A stretch of 64,000 nt of DNA from Brevibacillus antibioticus (lineage in GTDB: Bacteria > Bacillota > Bacilli > Brevibacillales > Brevibacillaceae): contig NZ_SZNK01000001.1 in assembly GCF_005217615.1 (NCBI RefSeq), positions 5,676,001 to 5,740,000 of the forward strand, given 5' to 3'. Position 1 is the stretch's first letter; every line of letters starts with the position of its first letter. The notes under the pieces were generated by a model. That model had not been told where the DNA came from and ran no database searches. It saw only the letters and a list, made by a program, of their open reading frames with translations. Both the position numbers and the translations under genes were made by a program. Positions 16,747 to 25,621 of this stretch are shown here, piece after piece.

Positions 16747-18084
16747 ATGACCATTCAACGTGAACGTCCGGGTGTAACGGTCGAACTGATCGCAAAAGCA
16801 AAAGAACGTGTAGTACCGAAGAGCGGTGTCGTGCTGGTGCCGTATCAAGCAGAGTGGGGCGTGCCAGATGAGCTGGTGAAGCTAGGGAGCTTTGAGGAGC
16901 GACTTGCCCAGACATTTGGCAAGGTCGATACCGTGGAGCTGGCAGCAGAAGGCGGCGCAACGATTCTCGCGTACCGCATGACGAACGGCGCAGCCACTAA
17001 AGCAGCGTATGAGCAAGCGGATGCAATCAGAGTCGAGGCTCTGTATCCAGGTTTGGTAGGAAACGAGTTGAAGGTTACGATCACTGCCTCGACGTCCGAA
17101 CCAGGCAAGAAGGAACTCCAGGTAACAGGCCCGCTGCAAACCGAGAAGTTTTCGTTTACGGATGCGAATGAGCTGGCAGCGAAAACGAGCCAATCCAACT
17201 ATGTGCGTGTGAAAAAGCTGGGTGAGACTGCCGTTACAATCGTGCCAGAAACAGCGCTGACAGGAGCGAAAAGTGGCACAGTAGCGCTTACTTCAGCTGA
17301 CTCGACGAAGCTGTTCATGGCTGTGTCCGGTGCTGATTTTGACACGATGTATCTGCCGTTTGACGATGCGGCTGTACAAGCGGCGGCGAAGCAATTCATG
17401 AGCGATCGTCGCAAACAAAACAAGAAGCTCAGTACGCTGGTGATCGGTGGCAAAGCGGCGGACGAGGAGAACATGGCGAAGCACATCGAACGCTCTGTAG
17501 CGCAAAATGCCCGCTTTGTCGTGAACAGTGCTATCGCTGGTCAACACAACAATGGAAAAGTATACAGCAGCCTGGAGTGGGCCGCATGGGTAGCGGGGAT
17601 GATCGCAGCAACTCCTGCGCATGAATCGCTGACGGCTGTCGTCGTTCCATTGAAAAAAGCGCTCAAGGATTGGGGCCACACTGATATTTTGAGTGCGCTC
17701 GGCTCCGGTACGCTAATCGCAACCCGCGACGGAGATGTATACATCATCGAGAGCGCCGTCAATACGCTGGCGGTGCTAGGCACGCATGAGCGCGAGGACT
17801 ACGGCAAAATCCGTGTCAGCATGACGCTGGATCAGATCGTCAACGACATCAGCCAAGTCGGCAAGAAATACAAAGGCAAGCTTGGTAACAACGATTTGGG
17901 TGGCGCTGTATTTGTTTCTGCCGTCAACGCGTACCTGACCGTCCGCGAGCAGCAGGGCGCGATTGATACAGGCTGGACGTTTACGGATCAAAAGAACGGC
18001 ATCGGGGATCGCCGTGGCTTCCTCTTGTCTGCGAAGCCGCTTGATGCCATCGAATACTTTGACATTGACTGGGAGGTGCTGTAA
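16747..18084 (+). CDS. xkdK: Contractile tail sheath protein
   Basis: 445 residues, about the family's usual length. Sheath subunits stack around the tube and contract to drive it into a target cell. Family marks are the N-terminal ERPGVTVEL, the ATILAYRMTNG region and the C-terminal sheath fold (KGKLGNNDLGGAVFVSAVNAYL, IEYFDIDWEVL). ATG 16747 follows GGGGTGTAAGC. It identifies the particle as myovirus-like (R-type). Confidence 0.95.
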   Translation: MTIQRERPGVTVELIAKAKERVVPKSGVVLVPYQAEWGVPDELVKLGSFEERLAQTFGKVDTVELAAEGGATILAYRMTNGAATKAAYEQADAIRVEALYPGLVGNELKVTITASTSEPGKKELQVTGPLQTEKFSFTDANELAAKTSQSNYVRVKKLGETAVTIVPETALTGAKSGTVALTSADSTKLFMAVSGADFDTMYLPFDDAAVQAAAKQFMSDRRKQNKKLSTLVIGGKAADEENMAKHIERSVAQNARFVVNSAIAGQHNNGKVYSSLEWAAWVAGMIAATPAHESLTAVVVPLKKALKDWGHTDILSALGSGTLIATRDGDVYIIESAVNTLAVLGTHEREDYGKIRVSMTLDQIVNDISQVGKKYKGKLGNNDLGGAVFVSAVNAYLTVREQQGAIDTGWTFTDQKNGIGDRRGFLLSAKPLDAIEYFDIDWEVL

Positions 18085-18537
18085 TTGGCTATTGCACGCG
18101 ATATTAAACTGAAGAACTGCCAAATTTACGATGAAAATGGAGACCCGATCTTCGGTACCCTGGAAGGAAAAATGGTCCTCAAGGTAGAGTATGGCGACAC
18201 GAATCGTCTGCAAAAAGGAAAAATCCAGACCGTCAATGACTGGCATGTAGAAGTGACGTTGAAAATTACCGCAACCAACGCTGCGCTGAAATACTACTGC
18301 GTCGAGCAGTTGACCCAAGGCAAGACACCAGTTCTCCCATTCCTGATCGGCGAGACGTTGGACAAGGAAGCGGGCAACTCCGAACGCGTCCGCATTTCCA
18401 ACATCGTGCTGAACCCAGACGAAATTACGCTGTGGGAAGCCAAAGCAGACGGCAACGATCACGCGACATATGACCTGAAAGGGATGTCCATCGAGAAGCC
18501 GGACTACCTGGATGAATTGCCAACCTACACCGAATAG
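18085..18537 (+). CDS. xkdM: Tail tube protein
   Basis: 150 residues, TTG start 9 bases after GGAGG inside the end of the sheath gene, directly abutting it. It matches the XkdM/phage core tail protein family (IKLKNCQIYDENGDPIFG, VEVTLKITATN, GMSIEKPDYLDELP). It forms the inner tube inside the sheath. Length is typical. Confidence 0.93.
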   Translation: MAIARDIKLKNCQIYDENGDPIFGTLEGKMVLKVEYGDTNRLQKGKIQTVNDWHVEVTLKITATNAALKYYCVEQLTQGKTPVLPFLIGETLDKEAGNSERVRISNIVLNPDEITLWEAKADGNDHATYDLKGMSIEKPDYLDELPTYTE

Positions 18538-18545
18538 GAGAGTGC

Positions 18546-18938
18546 TTGACTATGAACAAAAACAAACTCGAGAAATTTTTGGCCAAAGCCAATGAACAGG
18601 AGCCGCGAAAAGAAATCACCGTAACCATCGACGGTGACGAGTGGAAGGTTCGTCAACTGAATTTGTCCGAGCTGCGCGATTGCGAACGAATGGCGGACAA
18701 GGGAGAGAAAACAGATTGGTTCCTGTACAACGATGCTCGTTTGGTGAAGGCCACCGAGCACGATTTTCCTTGGAATCAGGAAGAGCTCAAGAAAGCGTAC
18801 AAGGTCGGCACCAAGTACGAGCTCGTCGAGAAAATTTTCCGCGACAATCCAGAAGGCTACACCAAGCTGCTCAATGCTGTGCGCGAGGTCAATGCCAGCC
18901 AGACGGAAGAAGAAGCCATTGAAGAAGCAAAAAACTAA
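18546..18938 (+). CDS. xkdN: Tail assembly chaperone, zero-frame product (XkdN-like)
   Basis: 130 residues, ATG 18546 after AGGAGAGTGC. Its position between tube and tape-measure genes, and its sequence (REITVTIDGDEWKVRQLNLSEL in part), fit XkdN/gpG-type chaperones that coat the tape measure during assembly. The last sense codons are GCA AAA AAC before TAA, containing the slippery heptamer A AAA AAC; a longer frameshift product is annotated separately. Confidence 0.88.
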   Translation: MTMNKNKLEKFLAKANEQEPRKEITVTIDGDEWKVRQLNLSELRDCERMADKGEKTDWFLYNDARLVKATEHDFPWNQEELKKAYKVGTKYELVEKIFRDNPEGYTKLLNAVREVNASQTEEEAIEEAKN

Positions 18939-19102
18939 TCCGATCTGACGGTGAGGCCTGGCATATTTGCCGCGCTTTTCTAAAAGGCAGAGGCCGCCCG
19001 TCGGATCTACTCGAGTACGAGGTCGATTTGTACAAGCAGAAGCTGTTTATTTTTGCTTGTCAGATGATTGAGGTGGAGGAAGAGGAAAAGGCCGGGGGGT
19101 AG
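18546..19102 (+). CDS. Tail assembly chaperone, -1 frameshift fusion (gpGT-like)
   Basis: A -1 slip at A AAA AAC (18929-18935), just before the zero-frame stop, continues as KLIRSDGEAWHICRAFLKGR and on to GG-stop at 19102. This adds 55 residues for a product of 185. Six bases after the heptamer a stem begins: GATCTGACGG (18942-18951) pairs with CCGTCGGATC (18998-19007, one G-U). It encloses GGCCT/AGGCC and a small GGCA/TGCC hairpin. The extension frame has no start of its own and codes sensibly throughout. Tail chaperones of many phages are made exactly this way. Confidence 0.85.
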
Positions 19103-19117
19103 GTCTCCCGGTTTTTT
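19092..19117 (+). terminator. Internal terminator between chaperone and tape measure
   Basis: CCGGGGG (19092-19098) and CTCCCGG (19105-19111, one G-U) followed by six T. It spans the end of the frameshift extension and lies 46 bases before the tape-measure start. It probably reduces transcription of the later genes relative to sheath and tube. Confidence 0.7.
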
Positions 19118-19162
19118 CGGGTTCTGCTGGGTGTACATCTGGGAGGATAAGGGGGTGAAAGA

Positions 19163-21361
19163 ATGGCAGGAACAATGATGGGAGCGCTTGATTTAGTAGG
19201 TAAATATGACGATTTCGCAAAAGGACTCCTGGGCTCACTAACTCCCATGATCGAAAAGGCTGTTGGAACAACGTTGAGTTCGGTTGCCCAAGAAGCTCAG
19301 GCGACAGAAAGAGAAAAGACGCTTTTTGAAATTGGTGGCAAAAGTAATGAGCAACTCCTGAAAGTAGAAGAGACTTCCATAACCATACGTGAGCTCAACC
19401 CTGATATAAAGAAAGATCAAGCATACGTCCTCATAGCCAAAGCCGAACTTGTGCATGCAACCAATGGTTTAAAGTACGCAGAGAAAGCAGGCATGCTGAA
19501 AAACACGACGCGGTTTACGGAAGATGAAATCATGAAAATGATGAGCTCCATTGAGATTTCTACTGGTGATGAAAGTACCGTAAGGCAGTCAAATGCCGTT
19601 CAGTATTTAAGCAACAAGGGAGGGGGAGCCGCGACTGGAAAATTTGTGGAGTCTATGGCTCACTTCAACCTACAGAATGGCAAATTGCTGAATACGCCTG
19701 AAAAAATGTCCGCTACCTTTGTCTCAATGGGGAACCTTTTGAATGATTTTAAAACGTATGGTGCGTTGTATGAGAATGCAATGAAGATGTCGGATAATGG
19801 TGATCTTGCCGCAATCCTTGAGAAGCATTACAAGGCTCAAAATAAGAAGGATGCAAAGGCCAAGGCCGCCCAAGATATAGCAACGCTGAATCGAAGTCTC
19901 GCAACGGGGGAGAAAGAAACAATAAATATCGCCCTCGGAAAACTCCTGATGACTTTTTCTAGCATCCAGGATCAAACGTTACAACAACGTGCATTCGATA
20001 CTTTGACAGGCGATGCCGGAGATGACGTGGCGAAGGGTCTGCGAGAAGTAAGAGTGGCTACAGGGGCTCTTGTGCCGGAACAGGGGAAAGAGAGCGCATA
20101 TAAAGTTGGGAATGAAGCGGTGAATGCGCATCAACTGTCTGCACAGAATGATGTTTATTTCAAACCCGGGCAGGCACAAGCGATGGCGAGAAACGAGGCC
20201 ATGGAGATCGCGACTCAGTACGCAGAACAAATGTCTGGGATAAATACAGGGATTTCGAAAGCAGCTGAAGGAGTAATGGGCTCGTTTAACTCTTTGGACG
20301 AGTCGATAAAAGGTACTGCGGTTTTTGTCGGAGGATTACTAATCCTTGGCAGTGCTCTGATTCACACGATATCTCAACTGAAAAAATTCAAAGATCTTCG
20401 GACAACCAAAGAAAAGTTTCCTCAAGAAGCGACAGGCGGAAAAGACTGCTGCTGTTGCTGCGATGGCACACAAAGACCTTCTTCTAAAAAGAAATCAAAG
20501 AAAAAAGGTTCTCCGGTTCGCTCTCCAACAGGAGAAAAATCTGCTTCGAATAGTGGTGGTCCTCAAGGACAAGCCGGGAAAACAAAAAAAAATGCCCCAA
20601 CAACTTCTACGGCAGGAAAAAAACAACCGGACGCTGGTGGTGGTAATCCGCAAAAAGAGGCAGAGAAAACTGACGGCAAAAACAAAAATCAAAACAGTGC
20701 GCCAACTACCTCTGCTGCAGGAAATCAACCCGGACCAGATAGTGGCGGCAATCATGCTGAGACTGGTAAAGCTGTCAGCAAAGGTGGCTGGAAACAATTG
20801 GTGAAAGGAGGACTCAGAAGGGTTCCTCTTCTTGGAACTTTACTAGGAGTCACAGCTATTGCAGGCTCAGCGAACAAGCTGGATACTGCAGCACAAGTGG
20901 GGGCAGAAGCACTTGGTGGCTGGGGAGGGGCAGCAGCGGGAGCGGCTACTGGAGCAGTTATTGGTTCGGTGTTACCTGGGATTGGTACAGCAATCGGGGG
21001 GATAGTTGGTGGTCTTATTGGCGGCATGGGTGGATCAGCGGCGGGTGGAGCCCTATACGATGGGATCAAGTCGTGGTGGCAGGACAAGACTCCTACGCAG
21101 TCTACAACTATGCAACCACCAATTCAAGCAGGTCCTCCTGCTCCGAATCACTCGCCTGTCAGCAACTCAACTGGGAATCCGCAGCCTGTCTCCATTGCTA
21201 TTCCGCAAGTTTCGATTCCACTGCACGTACAAGGCGTTCTGCAGGATATCCCGACCATGTTAAAAATGCTCAGCGATCCATCTGTTGCGCAGAGAATCAA
21301 GGACATCATCGAGCGATCCCTGCTGGATGCAATAGAGACGAGGGGAGGGGTAACGAAATGA
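19163..21361 (+). CDS. Tail tape-measure protein (XkdO position)
   Basis: 732 residues, ATG after AAGGGGGTG. The first 390 residues are largely helical. A membrane helix (about 392-412) is followed by a run of five cysteines (429-433) and a low-complexity Lys/Ser/Gly/Pro/Gln linker to about residue 540. Then comes a glycine-zipper hydrophobic region (AAAGAATGAVIGSVLPGIG and GGIVGGLIGGMGGSAAGG) and a C-terminal helical segment. Length sets tail length; at about 0.15 nm per residue this predicts a tail near 110 nm. It is half the length of PBSX XkdO and I see no clear homology beyond position and layout. Confidence 0.8.
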   Translation: MAGTMMGALDLVGKYDDFAKGLLGSLTPMIEKAVGTTLSSVAQEAQATEREKTLFEIGGKSNEQLLKVEETSITIRELNPDIKKDQAYVLIAKAELVHATNGLKYAEKAGMLKNTTRFTEDEIMKMMSSIEISTGDESTVRQSNAVQYLSNKGGGAATGKFVESMAHFNLQNGKLLNTPEKMSATFVSMGNLLNDFKTYGALYENAMKMSDNGDLAAILEKHYKAQNKKDAKAKAAQDIATLNRSLATGEKETINIALGKLLMTFSSIQDQTLQQRAFDTLTGDAGDDVAKGLREVRVATGALVPEQGKESAYKVGNEAVNAHQLSAQNDVYFKPGQAQAMARNEAMEIATQYAEQMSGINTGISKAAEGVMGSFNSLDESIKGTAVFVGGLLILGSALIHTISQLKKFKDLRTTKEKFPQEATGGKDCCCCCDGTQRPSSKKKSKKKGSPVRSPTGEKSASNSGGPQGQAGKTKKNAPTTSTAGKKQPDAGGGNPQKEAEKTDGKNKNQNSAPTTSAAGNQPGPDSGGNHAETGKAVSKGGWKQLVKGGLRRVPLLGTLLGVTAIAGSANKLDTAAQVGAEALGGWGGAAAGAATGAVIGSVLPGIGTAIGGIVGGLIGGMGGSAAGGALYDGIKSWWQDKTPTQSTTMQPPIQAGPPAPNHSPVSNSTGNPQPVSIAIPQVSIPLHVQGVLQDIPTMLKMLSDPSVAQRIKDIIERSLLDAIETRGGVTK

Positions 21362-21948
21362 TCCGTCTACAGGGAAAATATAGGCTGACGTTTCCGGTGA
21401 CACCTGCGGAAGTCCAGTTTCGTGGCTACGGCAACGACATCGAAAGCTCGACATCGATTACGTTATTGTCCGGCAATCGCATCTCTTCCAGACGTCCAAA
21501 GTCCATCTCTTTTGACTTCATCTTACCCGGGGACAGTACGGCCCCTTATGTCGAGGTGCAAGGCTATCAAGGTCCCAGACAGTGGCTTGCTGGATTGGAT
21601 CGCTTAACAGGTTCCGAAGCGCTTTTGACTATAGATGAGCTTGATTTGGCGTGGAATGTGCTCATCGGGCCATGCGACGGCAAATTCCAAGGAAAAAACG
21701 TCGATTTTCACGGCTCGATTGAGCTGCCGCTGTTTGTCAAAGACGAATTCATTACGTGGAGCAATCAGACACAGCTTTTATCCCCGGGTGCGGTTATCAC
21801 ACGACAGCAGCCAGCCCGTCCGAATACGAGCGGGAAGGTAGCAAAGAAGACACGGAAACAGCAAGCGGCCCCACGGATAGACAGCAAAAAATTGGAAGAC
21901 AGGAAAAGAGAGATTCACGAAAAGCTAGAAAGAGAAAACAGGATGTAA
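21358..21948 (+). CDS. xkdP: Tail hub-associated protein, XkdP position
   Basis: 196 residues; the ATGA start overlaps the tape-measure stop. It begins with the hub-type element YRLTFPVTPAEVQFRGYGND followed by a beta-rich domain. A basic Lys/Arg/Glu tail replaces the LysM peptidoglycan-binding domain expected in PBSX XkdP. It likely links tape measure and baseplate hub. An earlier in-frame ATG lies inside the tape-measure gene and is not credible. Confidence 0.75.
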   Translation: MIRLQGKYRLTFPVTPAEVQFRGYGNDIESSTSITLLSGNRISSRRPKSISFDFILPGDSTAPYVEVQGYQGPRQWLAGLDRLTGSEALLTIDELDLAWNVLIGPCDGKFQGKNVDFHGSIELPLFVKDEFITWSNQTQLLSPGAVITRQQPARPNTSGKVAKKTRKQQAAPRIDSKKLEDRKREIHEKLERENRM

Positions 21949-21963
21949 CGGAGGGCAGACGAA

Positions 21964-22917
21964 ATGAAAGTCATTTACGGAAAAGAACAGACCCGCTATG
22001 ACCTGACCCCAGCCGTTACCGAGTTGTCCTGGTCCTCGGCCAGGGGACAAATCGCTCAAAATTGTGATGTGAGAATCAAAGAAGGCCCGCCGCTGCAAAC
22101 GGCGGGTTTTTTGATGCTCTTTGCAGGTGCAGCGCTAAAAGAATCCCAACAGCTTTTTCATGGCCCGCTCGTGCGTTTTGACCGGGATGACAGGACAGGC
22201 GATCTATCCGCAACAGCATACGAGCTTGGCTGGTATTTGCAAAAAAACGAAGTCTCCAGACTCAAGCTGGATGGAGATGCAGGGACGGAGCTTGCGCGAA
22301 TCATCAAGTCGGCAGGTATTCATTTTAGCTGCCCGGCGTTCGGTTTTACGGTCAAGGAGAGAATCTCGTCCCAATCATATACGTCCCTCTTTACTTCGCT
22401 GACCGAGCAAGCTTATGAAAAGACAGGCATCCGCTATTTCGTGCAATATCAGCGTGACAAGCTGACGGTACTCCCCGAGGGGAAAAACAGCATCATCCCG
22501 ATGTTCAAAGCGAGCTTGCTCACGAGCAGCTCAACGGGTGAGAGCATCGAGGAGGTTTACACCGTCGTGACAGCAGAGCGCTACCGGGAGGATCGAGTGG
22601 TGAGCAGTGCGACGAAATCAAATGATGGCTTGGTTAAACAAATCGGTCGCATGCAAAAAATCATCGACGCAGGCGAGGACAAAAACGTAGCCGGATTAGC
22701 AGCCAAGCAGCTCGCTGAGTTGTCCAAAATCCCCAAGACACGCTCCATTTCGGTCCGGCACGAGGATGAAAATGCTGCGAGGTTACGTGCGGGTTGGCTC
22801 ATCAAAATCATGGAGAAAGACAATAAAACCATCACGGATTGGATCGTCACCAACTGCCAAGCGCACTGGAAAGGCGGTCAATACACAATGGATCTCCAAT
22901 TGGAAAGGAGGACGTAA
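21964..22917 (+). CDS. xkdQ: Baseplate hub protein
   Basis: 317 residues of the XkdQ/YqbQ family (gpD/gp27-like). The start is KVIYGKEQTRYDLTPAVTELSW, with central LDGDAGTELARIIKSAG and a C-terminal KTITDWIVTNCQAHWKGG. It forms the central ring on which the spike and wedges assemble. ATG 21964 follows AACGGAGGGCAGACGAA. Length and gene order match PBSX. Confidence 0.9.
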   Translation: MKVIYGKEQTRYDLTPAVTELSWSSARGQIAQNCDVRIKEGPPLQTAGFLMLFAGAALKESQQLFHGPLVRFDRDDRTGDLSATAYELGWYLQKNEVSRLKLDGDAGTELARIIKSAGIHFSCPAFGFTVKERISSQSYTSLFTSLTEQAYEKTGIRYFVQYQRDKLTVLPEGKNSIIPMFKASLLTSSSTGESIEEVYTVVTAERYREDRVVSSATKSNDGLVKQIGRMQKIIDAGEDKNVAGLAAKQLAELSKIPKTRSISVRHEDENAARLRAGWLIKIMEKDNKTITDWIVTNCQAHWKGGQYTMDLQLERRT

Positions 22918-22920
22918 GAG

Positions 22921-23169
22921 ATGCATTCGGTTATCGCAAAACTGCGAGGGCACGCACAAGACGGCATCGAGAATACGCAAGGGGAATTCGGCAAGCTTTT
23001 GTCGCTCTCACCCTTGTCAGTAAAGCTCGACGAGGACCCGACACCCTTGGAACCGTATGAGCTGTCTGTACTGCGTTCTGCCCAATTAAAGCCAGAAGAT
23101 GTGGGCAAAAAGGTAGCCCTGTTGCGATGCAACAACGAACAATACCTCCTGCTTGGGGTGGTGGAGTAA
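22921..23169 (+). CDS. xkdR: XkdR-like (DUF2577) baseplate protein, short form
   Basis: 82 residues; ATG overlaps the ribosome site GGAGGACG of the preceding gene end. KPEDVGKKVALLRCNNEQYLLLGVVE fits the beta-domain of XkdR/YqbR (OB-fold, spike-like); relatives are often 90-140 residues, so this is a compact version. It probably plugs or caps the hub. Confidence 0.75.
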   Translation: MHSVIAKLRGHAQDGIENTQGEFGKLLSLSPLSVKLDEDPTPLEPYELSVLRSAQLKPEDVGKKVALLRCNNEQYLLLGVVE

Positions 23170-23603
23170 TGTTTCCAGAGCTGAACGGAGACGAAACACA
23201 ACTGGTTCAATCTCCAGATCACCCGATTCCATGGACATACAAATTCGACTGGACTACAAAACAATTGCAGCAAGGGCCAGATGGTCGCTATTTACGGACG
23301 ACTACCTATGAAGAGTACCTGGGAGAGACAGCAAAGAAAATCCTGAATACACGTCGTTTCCGGTACGAGATTTACTCGGAAAGGTACGGAGTAGACTTCC
23401 TATCTGAGACAGGAAGGATGCGCTCGGGCATTTCATTGCCAACAATTAAGACCCAAGCACAAGAAGCACTTGAGGCCCACAGTGAGGTTGAACGTGCGGA
23501 AGTGGTAGACATTCGGTTTGAGGGCAATCGAGTCATTTTTTCGCTCGAAATGGAGGGTACGAGAGGGACGACCAGAACGGAGGTGGATACATGGCAACGA
23601 TAG
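23169..23603 (+). CDS. xkdS: XkdS-like (DUF2634, gp25-like) baseplate wedge
   Basis: 144 residues; ATG 23169 shares a base with the XkdR stop. The family pattern is clear: FDWTTKQLQQGPDGRYLRTT, FRYEIYSERYGVDF, QEALEAHSEVERAEVVDIRF. gp25-like wedge proteins nucleate sheath polymerisation, another sign of a contractile tail. It overlaps the next gene by 13 bases. Confidence 0.9.
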   Translation: MFPELNGDETQLVQSPDHPIPWTYKFDWTTKQLQQGPDGRYLRTTTYEEYLGETAKKILNTRRFRYEIYSERYGVDFLSETGRMRSGISLPTIKTQAQEALEAHSEVERAEVVDIRFEGNRVIFSLEMEGTRGTTRTEVDTWQR

Positions 23604-24406
23604 ACAAACCAGAAATGCCGATTCTTAGGGAAACAGCGGATCAGATTTATCAGCGAATGGCAAATCGGATGGCATTGATAGCACAAAAGCGTGGAGAGAC
23701 GCCACCAGCGACGGAAGAGGGAGAAATCTTTTATGACCTCGGCTATCCGATCGCAGAGGAAATCAGCGATCAGCAGCAGCTATTTGAGTACGGCTTTCTT
23801 CAGCGGTTTTTACCCTGGGCGGATGGAGAGTTTTTGGATGCCACAGGCGTTTTCTTCGGCTTATCTCGCAATGAAGCGGAGACAGACGACGCATATCGGC
23901 AGCGCTTAATTGATCGAGCTCGTACAGAAGAGGGAGACGGCAGACGCCAAGACTACGAGCGGTGGGCACGAAATGTAGATGGGGTAGGCGGAGCCGTTGC
24001 TATCGAGAAGGCGCGGCATGACCTCTCTATCGACGTGTATATCACAGACCTGACAGGCAACCCTGCGGGGCAGGAACTGGCTACGAGTGTACGGACGAAG
24101 CTGGAAGACAAGCGAAGGGCCTTGCACGACTTGCAGGTGCTACCCGCGAAAGTGTATCCGGTGACTATCTCTGTAAAACTGGCTTTGCGACCAGACGCAG
24201 AAATCGAGAAGGTCAAAGACCAAATTGCTACACAAATCAAAACCTACCTAAAAGGGCGTTCTCAGATCGTGTACCAGCAGATCGGAGCGCTCTTTTTCGT
24301 GGATGGTGTAATAGACTTCACAAGCTACACCTTAAACGGGGCGGAATTGAATTTGATGGTGCCTGCTGACTCTGTCTCGACACTAACCATGGCGGTGACA
24401 ACATGA
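23591..24406 (+). CDS. xkdT: Baseplate J-like wedge protein
   Basis: 271 residues, baseplate J/gp47 family (YDLGYPIAEEISDQQQLFEY, FLDATGVFFGLSR, ARNVDGVGGAVAIEKARHDLSI). PBSX XkdT is near 350 residues, so this is a compact form. It builds the wedge with XkdS and XkdU. The ATG overlaps the XkdS end. Confidence 0.9.
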   Translation: MATIDKPEMPILRETADQIYQRMANRMALIAQKRGETPPATEEGEIFYDLGYPIAEEISDQQQLFEYGFLQRFLPWADGEFLDATGVFFGLSRNEAETDDAYRQRLIDRARTEEGDGRRQDYERWARNVDGVGGAVAIEKARHDLSIDVYITDLTGNPAGQELATSVRTKLEDKRRALHDLQVLPAKVYPVTISVKLALRPDAEIEKVKDQIATQIKTYLKGRSQIVYQQIGALFFVDGVIDFTSYTLNGAELNLMVPADSVSTLTMAVTT

Positions 24407-24975
24407 TTCCAGAACGCTATCGGCGGATGCTGCCGCCGCCATGGTACGAGAATAAAGTGGCGGAATATCACTTTGAAGGTGCAGAGACAGTTGTAGATGC
24501 TTTCAGTTTGCAGCGTGAGGACATTCTAAAGCAGTTTAGCCCATGGTCAGCTACTTGGGGGCTGGATGTCTGGGATTGGATTTATTTCGGGAGAAAGCAA
24601 TTGCTGAGCATGGAGGAACGGCGAAAAAATATCCAGCAAAAGCACTGGTCGTATCTTGGATTTACTCCAAGCGTGCTGCGTGCAATCGGTTTGAGTTCCT
24701 CGTCATTCAAGCATGTCCAGATGGTCGAGGATTACGGCAAAAAGGTGATTCGGTACGTCTACCCGATTGAGGACCGATTCGACACAAAGAATGCTGTTCA
24801 AGCTGTTGAGAAAATCAGGCCAGTTCATTGTAATGGAGTCGCTTTGGAACCTGTTGTGTCGGAGAAGATCGTGCTGCGAGATGTCTTAGTGGTTGGGATT
24901 AAGGAGTACCACAAGGTCAGTGAATTTCGTGTAGGGATGACACCAATCAAGCGTTACGAGGAGGTCGTGAAATGA
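24403..24975 (+). CDS. xkdU: XkdU/YmfQ-like (DUF2313) tail protein
   Basis: 190 residues, ATGA overlap with XkdT. It matches the gpI-like wedge end protein: MLPPPWYENKVAEYHFEGAE, FSPWSATWGLDVWDW, IRYVYPIEDRFDT. It usually carries the tail fibres on its outer face, which suits the fibre genes that follow. Confidence 0.85.
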   Translation: MIPERYRRMLPPPWYENKVAEYHFEGAETVVDAFSLQREDILKQFSPWSATWGLDVWDWIYFGRKQLLSMEERRKNIQQKHWSYLGFTPSVLRAIGLSSSSFKHVQMVEDYGKKVIRYVYPIEDRFDTKNAVQAVEKIRPVHCNGVALEPVVSEKIVLRDVLVVGIKEYHKVSEFRVGMTPIKRYEEVVK

Positions 24976-25289
24976 TCCTGACAAGCTATCTTCAAACCGT
25001 TCGGAAAGACTTGCTGGATAGGGTATCGGGCGGCGACATTTTGATAAACGGCTCAGTTTCAGTGCCTGTACAGGCTGTGGAGATTGCTTCGCATCCGATT
25101 GCAGGCGTAAAAGATGGAATTGCATTACAAGTATCTGCCCAACATGTCGCCAGCGTGCCAGTCATCACGAGCGCAAAGTTGAGGACCAGAACTGGAGCGG
25201 TCGTTGCTGAGAAGACAGGAAACATTGAAATGAACGGGGCGCAGTTTGTAAACCTGACCTTTGTTATCGAAGCGAGAGGAGGGGTGTAA
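24972..25289 (+). CDS. Unknown beta-rich tail-cluster protein
   Basis: 105 residues, ATGA overlap with XkdU. Hydrophobic beta strands alternate (ILINGSVSVPVQAVEIA, PVITSAKLRTRTGAVVAEK). No family recognised. It is translated with the baseplate and fibre genes and may be a fibre connector. Confidence 0.6.
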   Translation: MILTSYLQTVRKDLLDRVSGGDILINGSVSVPVQAVEIASHPIAGVKDGIALQVSAQHVASVPVITSAKLRTRTGAVVAEKTGNIEMNGAQFVNLTFVIEARGGV

Positions 25290-25562
25290 GTGTCCTATGT
25301 AGCGAAAACGGACTGGAAGCACGATGATCCGGTCACTGAGGTGGACATTAATCGTTGGGAGCAGGGCATTGCAGATGCCCATGCGGAGCTGGCAGTGTTG
25401 AAAGCGGATGTTTCGAACCTGAAAGTGCGAGTGAATACAATCGAATCTACATTGCCGGACGGATTTGTGCACAACAATTTTAGCGATGACCTGTCTACTG
25501 TTAACTCAATCAGAGTGATTCGAGGCTACTACAACGAAACCCAGAGTCGGCTGGAGGTTTAA
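25290..25562 (+). CDS. Fibre-attachment-like small protein
   Basis: 90 residues, GTG directly after the previous stop, with GAGGAGGGG upstream. The N-terminus YVAKTDWKHDDPVTEVDINRW followed by EQGI is the motif common at the start of phage tail fibres that dock on the baseplate. A short coiled coil follows and then the protein ends. It may anchor the 606-residue fibre protein encoded next, or be the separated head of a former longer fibre. Confidence 0.65.
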   Translation: MSYVAKTDWKHDDPVTEVDINRWEQGIADAHAELAVLKADVSNLKVRVNTIESTLPDGFVHNNFSDDLSTVNSIRVIRGYYNETQSRLEV

Positions 25563-25621
25563 ATGATAGAAACAGGAATGGGTCGCAATAACGGCCATTT
25601 GCGGAAGGAAGGGGGAGGAGC

